Shown here piece by piece: positions 53,175 through 62,636 of a stretch of 64,000 nt of DNA. Numbering within the stretch: position 1 is the stretch's first letter; every line of letters begins with the position of its first letter. The DNA comes from Pseudomonas sediminis (GTDB taxonomy: Bacteria; Pseudomonadota; Gammaproteobacteria; Pseudomonadales; Pseudomonadaceae): NCBI RefSeq assembly GCF_002741105.1, contig NZ_NIQU01000002.1:186001-250000 (forward strand), read 5' to 3'. The notes under the pieces were generated by a model that worked only from the letters and a program-made list of their open reading frames with translations, did not search any database and was not told where the DNA came from. Made by a program: the position numbers and the translations under genes.

Positions 53175-54107
53175 TCAGCCCCCATCCGATACACGAATGC
53201 GATCGACCACACGCGCCGCCAGATCATCTGGCTTGAACTTGGCGAGGAAGTCGTCAGCACCGACCTTCTTCACCATCGCCTGGTTGAACACACCGGAGAG
53301 CGAAGTATGCAGGAGGATATGCAGCTTCTGCATGCGTGGATCACTACGAATCTCCGTAGTCAGCGTATATCCGTCCATCTCGGGCATCTCGATGTCGGAA
53401 ATCAGCATCAGCAGTTCCTTGTCGGGATTATGCCCCTCGTCCGCCATTTTCTTGAGGTAATTGAGCGCCTGACGGCCATCGTTCAGCGCGGTCACCTCAA
53501 CGCCAACGGTCTGCAAGCAGCGAGAAACCTGCTTACGCGCCACCGAGGAGTCATCGACGATCAACACGTGCTTGGTCACCGCCTGACTCTGCACCTGATC
53601 ATCGATGACGCCAACGGAGATCACTTCAGAGGTCGGCGCGACTTCGGCAAGAATCTTCTCGACATCGATGATCTCGACCAACTGCTGGTCAAGCCGCGTA
53701 ACCGCTGTCAGGTAGTGATCGCGCCCGGTGCCCTTGGGTGGCGGATGGATCTCCTCCCAGTTCATGTTGACGATACGTTCGACCGAGCGCACCAGAAAAC
53801 CCTGAACCTTGGTGTTGTACTCGGTGATGATCACGAAGCTGGTCTTCAAATCTTCCAGTGCGGCGCGGCCAGTCGCGATGGAAAGATCGAGAATCGGAAT
53901 GGTGCCCCCGCGAATGTTGGCCACACCCCGCACCACCGGACTGGATTTGGGCATGATGGTGAGTTTCGGGCATTGCAGCACCTCTTTCACCTTGAATACG
54001 TTGATACCGTAAAGCTGTGGGCCTTCCAGGCGAAACAGCAACAACTCCAAGCGGTTCTGCCCTACCAGCTGCGTGCGCTGGTTAACCGAATCCATCAACC
54101 CGGCCAT
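53175..54107 (-). CDS. cheV: CheV, CheW-receiver chemotaxis coupling protein
   Basis: The 310-aa protein has an N-terminal CheW domain (about residues 15-155, LLFRLEGPQLYGINVFKVKE, PVVRGVANIRGGTIPILDLS). A receiver follows (about 175-300, HVLIVDDSSVARKQVSRC) with phosphoacceptor in LMLISDIEMPEMDGYT. It couples receptors to CheA and can act as a phosphate sink. Divergent from flgA. Confidence 0.96.
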   Translation of the reverse strand: MAGLMDSVNQRTQLVGQNRLELLLFRLEGPQLYGINVFKVKEVLQCPKLTIMPKSSPVVRGVANIRGGTIPILDLSIATGRAALEDLKTSFVIITEYNTKVQGFLVRSVERIVNMNWEEIHPPPKGTGRDHYLTAVTRLDQQLVEIIDVEKILAEVAPTSEVISVGVIDDQVQSQAVTKHVLIVDDSSVARKQVSRCLQTVGVEVTALNDGRQALNYLKKMADEGHNPDKELLMLISDIEMPEMDGYTLTTEIRSDPRMQKLHILLHTSLSGVFNQAMVKKVGADDFLAKFKPDDLAARVVDRIRVSDGG

Positions 54108-54157
54108 GCCCGGACTCCTTCTTGTCTAGTAACGCCTACCCCAATGAGCCTAGCAGG

Positions 54158-54173
54158 CGGCACGGGGCTTGCT
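54158..54173 (+). promoter_or_regulatory. Sigma-54 promoter abutting flgA
   Basis: CGGCACGGGGCTTGCT matches TGGCAC-N5-TTGCW except for the first base. The -12 GC is at 54171-54172, so transcription should start near 54183-54185, at the flgA ATG itself. flgA is RpoN-dependent in P. aeruginosa. The unusually short leader is discussed in the findings. Confidence 0.75.
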
Positions 54174-54184
54174 TTGCATTGCTT

Positions 54185-54943
54185 ATGAAGCAGAGAACGT
54201 CATCATTCCGTCAGCTACTGGCAAAGTGCCTTGTGCCCTTGCCCGTTTTACTCGCTTTGCCGATCCTCGGCTACAGCGCTACAGCGGCGGCGACCTTCAC
54301 CAGCACTGAAGAACTTATCGGCGCCACTGAGGCCTTTCTTGAGCAGGCGACCACTGAATATCTACAGCGTAGCGAAATTCAGGGTCGCCATGAGATTCGC
54401 GTCAATCGCCTCGACCCGCGGTTGCGCCTGCCACTGTGTGATCAGCCGCTGACCACCACGCTGGAGAGCCCAGCTCAGCCGCTGGGCCGTGTCACTACGC
54501 GCGTGCGCTGTGACGGCAGCGCTCCGTGGACAGTATTCGTGCCCGCTGAAGTGCGCTTGTATCGCCCCATCGTCGTACTGACTCGCCCCCTCAAGCGCAT
54601 GAGCGTAGTCAAAGCTACGGATTTGAGCCTGGTTGAACGCGATGTCGGTCAATTGGGTCAGAACTTTCTCACCGACCTGAATCAGGCGATCGGCAAGAAA
54701 TTGACGCGCCAGCTCGGCAGTGACCAGATTCTTCTGTCTATCCACCTGCAAGTAGCCGAGGTCATTCGTCGAGGAGATCAGGTGGTGATAAGCGCTCGTG
54801 GCTCCACGGTCAACGTACGCATGCCCGGCGAAGCCCTGACCGACGGGGCCCCGGGCGAGCAGATCAACGTGCGTAACCTACGCTCGCAGCGAGTGGTTCG
54901 CGCTCGAGTAGTCGGGCCAGGGCAGGTAGAAGTATCAATGTAG
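54185..54943 (+). CDS. flgA: FlgA, P-ring assembly chaperone
   Basis: Periplasmic chaperone for P-ring assembly. The 252-aa product has a signal peptide (MKQRTSSFRQLLAKCLVPLP..., cleavage likely after ATAA). The conserved SAF/FlgA domain includes LTRPLKRMSVVKATDLSLVE and VRMPGEALTDGAPGEQINVR and ends VVGPGQVEVSM. ATG at 54185 has no clear ribosome site and lies about 12 bp after a sigma-54 -12 box. No better downstream start keeps the signal peptide. Confidence 0.93.
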   Translation: MKQRTSSFRQLLAKCLVPLPVLLALPILGYSATAAATFTSTEELIGATEAFLEQATTEYLQRSEIQGRHEIRVNRLDPRLRLPLCDQPLTTTLESPAQPLGRVTTRVRCDGSAPWTVFVPAEVRLYRPIVVLTRPLKRMSVVKATDLSLVERDVGQLGQNFLTDLNQAIGKKLTRQLGSDQILLSIHLQVAEVIRRGDQVVISARGSTVNVRMPGEALTDGAPGEQINVRNLRSQRVVRARVVGPGQVEVSM

Positions 54944-55011
54944 GCATGTTTCTTGTAGCGCAAAGGTCTGGCGATTCCCTACACTGTTTAACGACGCGAT
55001 GAAATTAATCC

Positions 55012-55038
55012 TAAAGTTTTCCTGGCAGCAGCCGAGAA
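55012..55038 (+). promoter_or_regulatory. Sigma-28 (FliA) promoter of flgMN
   Basis: TAAAGTTT, an 11-nt spacer, then GCCGAGAA. This is a perfect -35 and one mismatch (GATAA to GAGAA) in the -10 box. The predicted start near 55045 gives a leader of about 34 nt to the flgM ATG. It closes the loop in which FliA raises its own inhibitor. Confidence 0.85.
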
Positions 55039-55078
55039 GCATGGCAAGCGTCCACCATATCGTCTGAGGTTCTGCATC

Positions 55079-55414
55079 ATGGTCATCGACTTCAACCGGC
55101 TGAACAATGCCAATACGCCCGCCAATGCGGGGCGTACCGGCGCGACTCAGGCTGGCAATCGCAATGAGTCGGCACAGCCGAACAAAGCGCCTGTCACCGG
55201 TACTGATGAACAGACCAACACCAAGAGCGGTGAATCGGTGCAACTGAGCCGTGAGGCACAGCAGTTGCAAACAATCGGCGAGAAGCTGCGTGATCAGCCC
55301 ATCGTCAACAAGGAGCGTGTGGCCCAGCTGAAACAGGCCATCGCTGATGGCAGCTATCAGGTCGACAGCAAACGCGTCGCCCAGAAACTGCTCGACTTCG
55401 AATCCCAGCGCTAG
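55079..55414 (+). CDS. flgM: FlgM, anti-sigma-28 factor
   Basis: Holds FliA inactive until the hook-basal body is complete, then is exported. The 111-aa product has an unstructured polar N-terminal half ([20 protein letters not shown]) and a helical C-terminus with [20 protein letters not shown] and [12 protein letters not shown], the FliA-binding signature. In P. aeruginosa it is also a partner of HsbA. Confidence 0.95.
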   Translation: MVIDFNRLNNANTPANAGRTGATQAGNRNESAQPNKAPVTGTDEQTNTKSGESVQLSREAQQLQTIGEKLRDQPIVNKERVAQLKQAIADGSYQVDSKRVAQKLLDFESQR

Positions 55415-55464
55415 TCTCAGGGCTGCGCTGGGGGTGTTGGACGCCCGACCCCCAAGAGCCCGCC

Positions 55465-55932
55465 ATGAACGACACAGCCTTGCTTGACCTCTTCACCCAC
55501 GATATCGGCACCGCCGGGCAATTGCTTGAGCTGATCGATAGCGAATTCCAGGCCCTCACCGAACGCGACCTGCCGCGCCTCGACAGCCTGCTCAGTGAAA
55601 AACAACCTCTGCTTGCCCTGCTTCAACAGCACGGCAACGAGCGCAGCCGTCTGCTGCAAAACGCCGGTCTGAGTGCAGATCGCGAAGGGCTCACCGCGCT
55701 GGCGAGCAAGTCCTCCGTAGGTGATCAGTTACTGGTACGCAGTGAGGAGCTGTCCGCTCTCCTGCAGCGCTGCCAGGAGGCCAATCTGCGCAATGGGCGT
55801 TTGATTCGCGCCAACCAGGCCTCGGTCGGCAGCGTCCTTGGTATTCTTCGCGGCGCAGAGACACCCGGCCTCTATGACAGCCGTGGTAGTGCCGCTAGAA
55901 TCGCGCAGCAAAGACCGCTCAGCCAGGCCTGA
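55465..55932 (+). CDS. flgN: FlgN, export chaperone for FlgK and FlgL
   Basis: The 155-aa helical protein begins MNDTALLDLFTHDIGTAGQL and carries the family C-terminal end NGRLIRANQASVGSVLGILR followed by LYDSRGSA. It lies 50 bp after flgM, a usual pair. Confidence 0.93.
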   Translation: MNDTALLDLFTHDIGTAGQLLELIDSEFQALTERDLPRLDSLLSEKQPLLALLQQHGNERSRLLQNAGLSADREGLTALASKSSVGDQLLVRSEELSALLQRCQEANLRNGRLIRANQASVGSVLGILRGAETPGLYDSRGSAARIAQQRPLSQA

Positions 55933-56022
55933 GCCATCCCCCAACAAAAAGCACAGGGACATGCAGGCACTCTGCCAGTATGCTAGTGCCGTTATAGCTC
56001 ATGAACCGGAGAGTTCCGTCCT

Positions 56023-56772
56023 GTGTCCAGCGCGTTCAACGACGAGAGCGGTCCTCAGCCGCCCAAGGTGCTCAAGACATCCGTCGAGATCATTGCCACC
56101 CTGCGTCAACTGCAACAGAACCACGATCCCCTGATCATTCAGTTCAGGGGACGCGGCCTGCGCTTCCAAAGCTACCTGGTTGAAATCGATAAAGACCGTG
56201 CTCGCGTGGCACTGGACGAAATCATCCCCAACGATGGCGAGCGTTTTCTCAAACAGGGTGAAACCTTCAACATAGAAGCGTTTCGCGACGGAGTACGCGT
56301 CGCCTGGACCTGTGATCATGACGTGCAGCTCGGCGAGCTCGAGGGAGCCCCCTGCTACTGGGCGCCGCTACCCAGTGAGGTGATCTATCACCAGCGCCGC
56401 AGCGCCTTTCGCGCACAATTGAAACAAAGCGATCTGGTCAAGGTTGTGCTCAATGGTGACAAGCTGCGCGAGCCGCTGCCAGGCCATCTGCTGGACATCT
56501 CGGCCACCGGCTGCAAACTGCGTTTCGTCGGCAATCTCAGCCAGCAATTAAGCAATGGCCAGGTGCATGAGCGACTCACCGCTTACCTGCCCTTTGGCAA
56601 CATGACCTGCGCTGTGGAGTTACGTCACGTGCAATACGAGGACAAGGTCGACATGACCTTCGTCGGCACTCGTTTTCATCGCATGACCGGTCTGGAGCAA
56701 CGCCAGGTCGAGCGCTTCGTCTATCAACTGCAACGCGAGGCCCGCCGCACGGAGAGCGACGGGGCCTTCTGA
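56023..56772 (+). CDS. flgZ: FlgZ/YcgR, c-di-GMP-dependent flagellar brake
   Basis: The 249-aa protein has an N-terminal YcgR (PilZN) domain (about residues 20-120) and a C-terminal PilZ domain whose c-di-GMP motifs are QRRSAFR and DISATGCKLRF. It lowers motor speed when c-di-GMP is high. GTG at 56023 has GGAGAG about nine bases upstream. It is located downstream of flgMN as in P. fluorescens and P. putida. Confidence 0.93.
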   Translation: MSSAFNDESGPQPPKVLKTSVEIIATLRQLQQNHDPLIIQFRGRGLRFQSYLVEIDKDRARVALDEIIPNDGERFLKQGETFNIEAFRDGVRVAWTCDHDVQLGELEGAPCYWAPLPSEVIYHQRRSAFRAQLKQSDLVKVVLNGDKLREPLPGHLLDISATGCKLRFVGNLSQQLSNGQVHERLTAYLPFGNMTCAVELRHVQYEDKVDMTFVGTRFHRMTGLEQRQVERFVYQLQREARRTESDGAF

Positions 56773-56776
56773 CGCC

Positions 56777-58105
56777 CTACAGCCGCTGCTGCTCCGCCTG
56801 CGTTTTCTGCTGTTCCTCTTCAGCCGCCGTTGCCGCAGCGGCGGCAGGCTCCTGCATCTGCTCCTGCACCGTCTGCTCATCGACCCTCGGGTCGAGCGCA
56901 GCGACCAGCGGTGAACTGGTGACGTTACCCGGCATGGCCATATGGTGCAGCGGCGCGTCATCGACCTGATGCAAGTGAGTCACCACTTCAGGACGAATGC
57001 GCCAGACCAGAATCAACGCGCAAACGCTGACGAACACATAAAGCATGTTGGCGCCGTAGAAACGCATCAGCACGCCAGCCAGCAGCGGGCCGATGCAGGC
57101 GCCCACGCCGAAGGTGACCAGCAGCATGGCCGTCAAGGACACGCGGCGCTCGGGCTCGACGTGGTCATTGGCCAAGGCCACTGCCAGTGGGTAAAGACTG
57201 AACTGCATCAGGCTGACCAGAAAGCCAACGCCGAACAGCAAGCCGAGGAAGACCTCCGGCATTGCCGCCAGCGGCAAGGCAGCCAGCAGCAGCAAGACCG
57301 AACAGCCACGAATCAGGCGCACACGATCATGCCGATCGGATAGCCAGCCCAGCGGCCATTGCACCAGCAAGCCGGCAAGAATGCAGCTACCCATGAACAG
57401 ACCCACCTGTTCGGTAGACAAGCCCATCCGCGTGGCGTACAGCGGCGCCAGACCGTAGAACGATCCGATCAGCAGACCGGCCACCGAGATAGTGGTCAGT
57501 GACAGCGGCACACGCTTGAGGAAGAAACGCAGCTCCAACGGCGCCGGATGCAAAGGTGCCGGGTGCAGGCGCCGGGTCAACGCCACCGGCACCAGGCACA
57601 GCGCGAAGCACAGAGCGACCAGCATCAACAGCTCCAACCCCAGCGTCGGATGCAGGACCAGAGCCAGCTGGCCGAGGATCAGCCCCAGATAGGAGGCCGC
57701 CATGTAGCCACTGAACACCAGGCCACGCTGTTTGACTTCCGCCTGCTCGTTGAGCCAGCTCTCGATGACCATGTACTGGCACATCATGCCCAGCCCCACC
57801 AGCATGCGCAGGAATAACCAGAACGGCAGCCACTCCACCAGACCGTGGCCAAGCACCGCTGCGGTAACCACCCCGGCGCAGGCCACGTAGGCACGGATGT
57901 GCCCGACCCGACCGATCAGCCGATGCCCCAGCTTGCCACCCAGTACCAGGCCGAAATAGTTGGCCGCCATCAACGCACCGACCCACAGACCATCCACGGT
58001 ATCGGCCAGACGCAGTGCCAGATAAGTACTCAGCAAACCTGAGCCGAGCAGCATCAGCAGAGTGGCAAAGTACAGTGAGCGGAATGACTTCCAGATCAGT
58101 CGCAT
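56777..58105 (-). CDS. MFS transporter
   Basis: The 442-aa protein has about 12 hydrophobic helices in two bundles, a central loop around residues 190-210, and an MFS-like loop GKLGHRLIGRVGHIRAYV between helices 2 and 3. GWLSDRHDRVRLIRGC corresponds to the second bundle. It looks like the YcaD/UMF2-type group. Substrate unknown. Its C-terminus carries a Gln/Glu/Ala-rich tail (QEQMQEPAAAAATAAEEEQQ). Convergent with flgZ, 4 bp apart. Confidence 0.88.
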   Translation of the reverse strand: MRLIWKSFRSLYFATLLMLLGSGLLSTYLALRLADTVDGLWVGALMAANYFGLVLGGKLGHRLIGRVGHIRAYVACAGVVTAAVLGHGLVEWLPFWLFLRMLVGLGMMCQYMVIESWLNEQAEVKQRGLVFSGYMAASYLGLILGQLALVLHPTLGLELLMLVALCFALCLVPVALTRRLHPAPLHPAPLELRFFLKRVPLSLTTISVAGLLIGSFYGLAPLYATRMGLSTEQVGLFMGSCILAGLLVQWPLGWLSDRHDRVRLIRGCSVLLLLAALPLAAMPEVFLGLLFGVGFLVSLMQFSLYPLAVALANDHVEPERRVSLTAMLLVTFGVGACIGPLLAGVLMRFYGANMLYVFVSVCALILVWRIRPEVVTHLHQVDDAPLHHMAMPGNVTSSPLVAALDPRVDEQTVQEQMQEPAAAAATAAEEEQQKTQAEQQRL

Positions 58106-58144
58106 TGGCGGGTAAAGCTCCTTGTTCGGTAACCGGGATTGGCG

Positions 58145-59488
58145 TCAGGCCTGTGCGGCGAGAACACGGCGCTCCCAGGGCGTAATTTCATCGTAGAAGC
58201 TGGTCAGCTCCAGAGTCTTGCTGGCGATGTAACCTTCGATGAATTCAGCACCGAACAGTTCTATAGCCAGCTCGCTGCGTTTCAGACGCTCGATAGCGGC
58301 GTGCATGGTACAGGGTAGCGCCAATTCTTCTGGCACCTCGAACTCGCCTTGGATCGGCGCGCTCGGTTGCAGTTCACGCTCAAGACCATGCAGACCAGCG
58401 GCCAGGCTGGCGGCCAAAGCCAGATAAGGGTTGGCATCAGCCCCTGGCAGGCGATTTTCCACGCGTCGTGCAACGGGGACACTGGCAGGGATACGCAGTC
58501 CCGCCGCGCGATTGTCGGCCGACCAGCAGGCATTGTTCGGCGATGCATAGGGGTGGCACAGGCGCTGGTAGGAATTCACGTGCGGCGCGAAAAGCAGGAT
58601 GAAATCGGCCATCGCCGCCTGTTGACCGCCAATGAAGTGGTAGAAGGCTGGCGTGGCCTCACCATTGTCAGCAGTGAAGATATTGCGGCCGCTACCCTGC
58701 TCCACCACGCTCTGATGAATATGCATGGAGCTGCCCGGCGTGTGCGCCAGCGGCTTGGCCATGCAGACCACGGACAGGCCATGCTTGAAGCCGACCTCCT
58801 TGAGCAGGTGCTTGAACAGGAAGGTCTGATCGGCCAACTGCAACGCGTCGCCATGCAACAGGTTGATCTCGAACTGACTGACACCCATCTCGTGCATGAA
58901 GGTGTCGCGCGGCAGCCCCAGCGCCTCCATGCAGCGATAGACCTCGGCAAAGAACGGCCGCAGGCCATTACCGGAACTGACACTGAACGCCGAGCCGCCG
59001 TCCTCGCGACGACCATCCAAGCCCACCGGCGGCTGGAATGGCTGCTGCGGATCAGGGTTGGCGGCAAACACGAAGAACTCCAGTTCGGTCGCCACCACCG
59101 GCTGCCAGCCATGCTCGGCGTAACGCGCCAATACCCCTTTGAGCAGGCCACGAGTGGACAGGCCAGAGCTGCGCCCGTCCAGTTCGTCCGCGTCGCAGAT
59201 GGCCAGCGCGCGCGGCGACTCGCTCCAGGGCAGACGGTGGATCTGGTGAGGTTCGGCATTGAGCGCCAGATCACCATCGTCACCGCCGTAGAAGCGTGCC
59301 GGCGGATAACCACCCATGATGCATTGCAACAGTACACCGCGAGCGAGCTGCAAACGTCGCCCCTCGAGAAAACCGGCCGCGGTCATCACCTTGCCACGGG
59401 GGACGCCATTGAGGTCGGGGGTTACGCAATCGATCTCGTCGATACCCTGCAGCAGGGTTTCCAGGTCGCAGCGGCTGGCAGTGCTCAT
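58145..59488 (-). CDS. Glutamine-synthetase family, gamma-glutamylpolyamine synthetase-like
   Basis: The 447-aa protein has the GS catalytic fold: [38 protein letters not shown] and [20 protein letters not shown]. It is of the PuuA/PauA branch that ligates glutamate to putrescine or another polyamine rather than to ammonia. No other polyamine genes are nearby, so substrate is not fixed. The 279-bp gap upstream (59489-59767) shows no clear element. Confidence 0.85.
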   Translation of the reverse strand: MSTASRCDLETLLQGIDEIDCVTPDLNGVPRGKVMTAAGFLEGRRLQLARGVLLQCIMGGYPPARFYGGDDGDLALNAEPHQIHRLPWSESPRALAICDADELDGRSSGLSTRGLLKGVLARYAEHGWQPVVATELEFFVFAANPDPQQPFQPPVGLDGRREDGGSAFSVSSGNGLRPFFAEVYRCMEALGLPRDTFMHEMGVSQFEINLLHGDALQLADQTFLFKHLLKEVGFKHGLSVVCMAKPLAHTPGSSMHIHQSVVEQGSGRNIFTADNGEATPAFYHFIGGQQAAMADFILLFAPHVNSYQRLCHPYASPNNACWSADNRAAGLRIPASVPVARRVENRLPGADANPYLALAASLAAGLHGLERELQPSAPIQGEFEVPEELALPCTMHAAIERLKRSELAIELFGAEFIEGYIASKTLELTSFYDEITPWERRVLAAQA

Positions 59489-59767
59489 AATCTGTTGTCC
59501 TTGAATGACGCAAATACCGCTCTATGGCGGCGCAGCGTACAAAATACGCATCAGTCGTTCGATATTTCAAGCAGGCGAAGCTTACCGAGATGCGACACCG
59601 GCTTGCACCCTGTCGCCCAGTTGCCTGGCGCCTGGACCGAAGCCCGGCGAGGCTGTGCTAGAGTCGCGCGCTATTTTTTCGGCCCACCTCCCGAGGCGGT
59701 GCTGGAAGCCCTCTCGATCCAGGCTCAGCGCCACCTGCGCCGTGCTCAGCAACCAGAGAACCACGCG

Positions 59768-60991
59768 ATGTCCCAAGCCATCCACCCTGCCTTGCAGCTC
59801 CTCAACCGCACCAGCCTGGTGACGCAGATCATCATCGGCCTGCTCGCAGGTATCGCCCTTGCCGTCATCGTTCCGCAGACCGCCCTGTCGGTTGGCTTCA
59901 TCGGCAACGTTTTCGTCTCGGCGCTGAAAGCGGTGGCTCCGGTGCTGGTACTCATCCTGGTGATGTCGTCCATCGCCAACCATCAGCAAGGCCAGCAGAC
60001 CCACATCCGTCCGATCCTGATGATGTACCTGATCGGTACCTTCAGCGCCGCACTAGTCGCGGTAGTGGCCAGCTTCGCCTTCCCCTCCTCGCTGGTGCTG
60101 AGCAGCCAGGCCGCAGAATTGACACCGCCCGGCGGCATTGGCGAGGTGCTCAAGACCCTGCTGATGAACGCGGTCGACAACCCCGTCAATGCTCTGTTGA
60201 AGGGCAACTTCATCGGCATTCTGGCCTGGGCCATCGGCCTCGGTTTTGCCTTCCGCCATGCCAGTACCAGCAGCAAACAACTGCTCGGCGACCTGTCCAA
60301 TGCTGTCACCGCCATCGTCAAGCTGGTGATCCGCCTGGCGCCGCTGGGCATCTTCGGCCTGGTCGCAGCGACCCTGGCCGAATCCGGCTTCGACGCCCTG
60401 CTGGGCTACCTGCATCTGCTGGTGGTGCTGGTCGGCTGCATGCTGCTGGTGGCCCTGGTCATGAACCCGGTGCTGGTGTACTGGAAGATTCGTCGCAATC
60501 CCTACCCGCTGGTGCTGACCTGCCTGCGTGGCAGTGCGATCACCGCTTTCTTCACCCGCAGTTCGGCCGCCAACATCCCGGTCAACCTGCAACTGTGCAA
60601 GGACCTGAACCTGCACGAAGAAACCTACTCCGTCTCCATTCCACTTGGTGCCACCATCAACATGGCCGGCGCAGCAATTACCATCACCGTCCTGACCCTG
60701 GCGGCCGTGCACACCCTGGAGATCCCCGTCGACCTGCCCACCGCCCTGCTGCTCAGCGTACTGGCCTCGATCAGTGCCTGCGGCGCCTCGGGCGTGGCTG
60801 GCGGCTCGCTGCTGCTGATCCCGCTGGCCTGCAGCCTGTTCGGTATACCTAATGAGGTGGCCATGCAGATCGTCGCCATCGGTTTCATCATCGGCATCGT
60901 TCAGGACTCGGCGGAAACCGCGCTGAACTCTTCTACCGACGTGCTGTTCACGGCGGCTGCCTGCATGGCGAAAGAAGAACACCAGGGCTGA
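59768..60991 (+). CDS. sstT: SstT, serine/threonine:sodium symporter
   Basis: Dicarboxylate/amino acid:cation symporter (DAACS) family, 407 aa. It starts [20 protein letters not shown], has about eight transmembrane helices and re-entrant signatures [14 protein letters not shown] and [16 protein letters not shown]. The end is [20 protein letters not shown]. The ATG at 59768 is chosen; in-frame reading upstream is antisense to the synthetase gene. Followed by a terminator. Confidence 0.92.
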   Translation: MSQAIHPALQLLNRTSLVTQIIIGLLAGIALAVIVPQTALSVGFIGNVFVSALKAVAPVLVLILVMSSIANHQQGQQTHIRPILMMYLIGTFSAALVAVVASFAFPSSLVLSSQAAELTPPGGIGEVLKTLLMNAVDNPVNALLKGNFIGILAWAIGLGFAFRHASTSSKQLLGDLSNAVTAIVKLVIRLAPLGIFGLVAATLAESGFDALLGYLHLLVVLVGCMLLVALVMNPVLVYWKIRRNPYPLVLTCLRGSAITAFFTRSSAANIPVNLQLCKDLNLHEETYSVSIPLGATINMAGAAITITVLTLAAVHTLEIPVDLPTALLLSVLASISACGASGVAGGSLLLIPLACSLFGIPNEVAMQIVAIGFIIGIVQDSAETALNSSTDVLFTAAACMAKEEHQG

Positions 60992-60995
60992 AACA

Positions 60996-61030
60996 AAAGA
61001 AGGCTTGTGCGATGCGCAAGCCTTCTTTCT
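60996..61030 (+). terminator. Terminator of sstT
   Basis: AGAAGGCTTGTGC pairs with GCGCAAGCCTTCT (one G:U) at 60998-61026, with T-rich sequence (TTTCT) after it and A-rich before it. It may also serve the convergent aminotransferase gene. Confidence 0.85.
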
Positions 61031-61068
61031 ATCACACGGAGCAAGAGCTCAAACTTGTCGTATGCAGC

Positions 61069-62493
61069 TCACTGCTGCGCTGCCAGAGCGAACCCCTGAA
61101 CGGACTGGGCGGCCTGGTAGAGAATCTGCCCGACGAGGTCGATCTCGGCCTCGCTGATGATCAGCGGTGGCAGGAACCTGACGGTCGCCCCGTGGCGCCC
61201 GCCCAGCTCGACGATCAACCCGCGCTCCAGACAGGCACGCTGCAGTTTGCGCGCCCGTTCACCATCAGCTACGGGACGACCAGCACCGTCATTGCGGGAC
61301 GGGTCGACGATTTCCATACCCAGCATCAGGCCACGGCCTCGTACATCACCCACCCAATCGAACTCGGCTTGCAGCCCCTGCAGTACACCTTGCAACCGAG
61401 TACCGACGTTACGCACGTGATCGGTGATGCCTTCGCGCTGAATGAAGCGCAAGGTGGCATCACCAGCGGCCATGGCCAACTGGTTACCACGGAAGGTGCC
61501 AGCATGGGCGCCCGGCTGCCATTGATCGAGCTCGCCACGATAGACCACCACTGAGAGCGGCAAACCGCCGCCGATGGCTTTCGACAGCGTGATGACATCT
61601 GGGCTGATCGAACTGCGCTCGAAGGCGAAAAGATCACCGGTACGGCCGATGCCGCACTGAATCTCGTCGAGAATCAGCGGAATGCCATGCTCACGGGTGA
61701 TAGCCCGCAGCCCCTGCAACCAGCGATCCGGCGCGGGAATCACGCCGCCCTCGCCCTGCACCGTTTCCAGGATCATCGCGGCTGGCTGGGTCACACCACT
61801 TTCCGGGTCGCTGAGCAGATGGCGAATGTAATGCAGGTTGGCATCGATCGATTGCTCGCCGGACAACCCGAACGGACAGCGGTATTCATGTGGATATGGC
61901 AGGAACTGCACACCGGACAGCAACCCGCCCAACGCGCTCTTCGGTCCAAGATTGCCACTGATCGAGAGCGTGCCAAGGGTCATACCATGGTAAGCACCAT
62001 GGAACGCCAGCACGCTCTGCCGCCCGGTTGCCGTGCGCGACAGCTTGAGCGCCGCCTCCACGGCATCCGCCCCGGTCGGGCCGCAAAACTGGATACGCGC
62101 GTCCTTGGCGAACTCACTAGGCAGCAGATCGAACAGGGTCTGCACGAAGGCATCCTTGATCGAGGTGCTCAGATCGAGGGTGTGCAACGGGATGCCCGAT
62201 GCCAGGGTTCGCTGGATCGCCTCGATCACCACCGGATGATTGTGCCCGAGCGCCAGCGTACCGGCACCCGCCAGGCAATCGATGTAGACCTGCCCTCGCG
62301 AATCCTCGACGTAAACACCCTGTGCCCGCTTCAACTCCAGCGGTATGCGCCGCGGATAGCTGCGCGCATTGGACTCGCGCTGTGTTTGCCGTTGCAGCAA
62401 TGGCGTGCTGTCGAGGCAGTAGCGCTGGCTTAGCCCAGTATGGCGATGCCTTAGTTCGAGAGGAATGTTCGTTGTCGGGGTAATCACGCTCAT
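61069..62493 (-). CDS. dat: Diaminobutyrate-2-oxoglutarate aminotransferase (class III PLP)
   Basis: The 474-aa class III aminotransferase contains FCGPTGADAVEAALKLSR, GAYHGMTLGTLSISGN, VQGEGGVIPAP, LILDEIQCGIGRTGDLFAFE and the PLP lysine in ITLSKAIGGGLPLSVV. This matches PvdH/RhbA/Dat enzymes making 2,4-diaminobutyrate from aspartate semialdehyde. Such genes feed siderophores (pyoverdine, rhizobactin type) or ectoine. The TonB receptor next door suggests a siderophore role. Confidence 0.87.
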   Translation of the reverse strand: MSVITPTTNIPLELRHRHTGLSQRYCLDSTPLLQRQTQRESNARSYPRRIPLELKRAQGVYVEDSRGQVYIDCLAGAGTLALGHNHPVVIEAIQRTLASGIPLHTLDLSTSIKDAFVQTLFDLLPSEFAKDARIQFCGPTGADAVEAALKLSRTATGRQSVLAFHGAYHGMTLGTLSISGNLGPKSALGGLLSGVQFLPYPHEYRCPFGLSGEQSIDANLHYIRHLLSDPESGVTQPAAMILETVQGEGGVIPAPDRWLQGLRAITREHGIPLILDEIQCGIGRTGDLFAFERSSISPDVITLSKAIGGGLPLSVVVYRGELDQWQPGAHAGTFRGNQLAMAAGDATLRFIQREGITDHVRNVGTRLQGVLQGLQAEFDWVGDVRGRGLMLGMEIVDPSRNDGAGRPVADGERARKLQRACLERGLIVELGGRHGATVRFLPPLIISEAEIDLVGQILYQAAQSVQGFALAAQQ

Positions 62494-62540
62494 GATGGCC
62501 TCCTCGCTTCACACAAGTAGTGCGTTCTCTGACGGCAGCC

Positions 62541-62561
62541 CTTCGAAAACTTCGAAAGGAA
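62541..62561. promoter_or_regulatory. Palindromic site upstream of dat
   Basis: CCTTCGAAAACTTCGAAAGG contains two TTCGAA hexamers in an overall dyad about 50 bp upstream of the dat start. It could be an operator, but it does not resemble a Fur box. Confidence 0.3.
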
Positions 62562-62589
62562 CGAGACAACGAACCTTGAATAAGTCGTA

Positions 62590-62613
62590 GGCGGCGACAC
62601 CTTTGTCGCCGCC
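62590..62613 (-). terminator. Hairpin after the TonB-dependent receptor
   Basis: GGCGGCGACA and its complement with a 4-nt loop, 24 bp after the receptor stop. There is no T-tract. Confidence 0.5.
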
Positions 62614-62636
62614 CTCCCTACCTGCTCTTACTTCCT

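Noticed and set aside
58349..59767. In-frame open reading extending sstT upstream by about 470 codons
   Set aside because: It is antisense to the glutamine-synthetase-like gene and has no protein-like pattern. The conserved SstT start [10 protein letters not shown] at 59768 fits the family.
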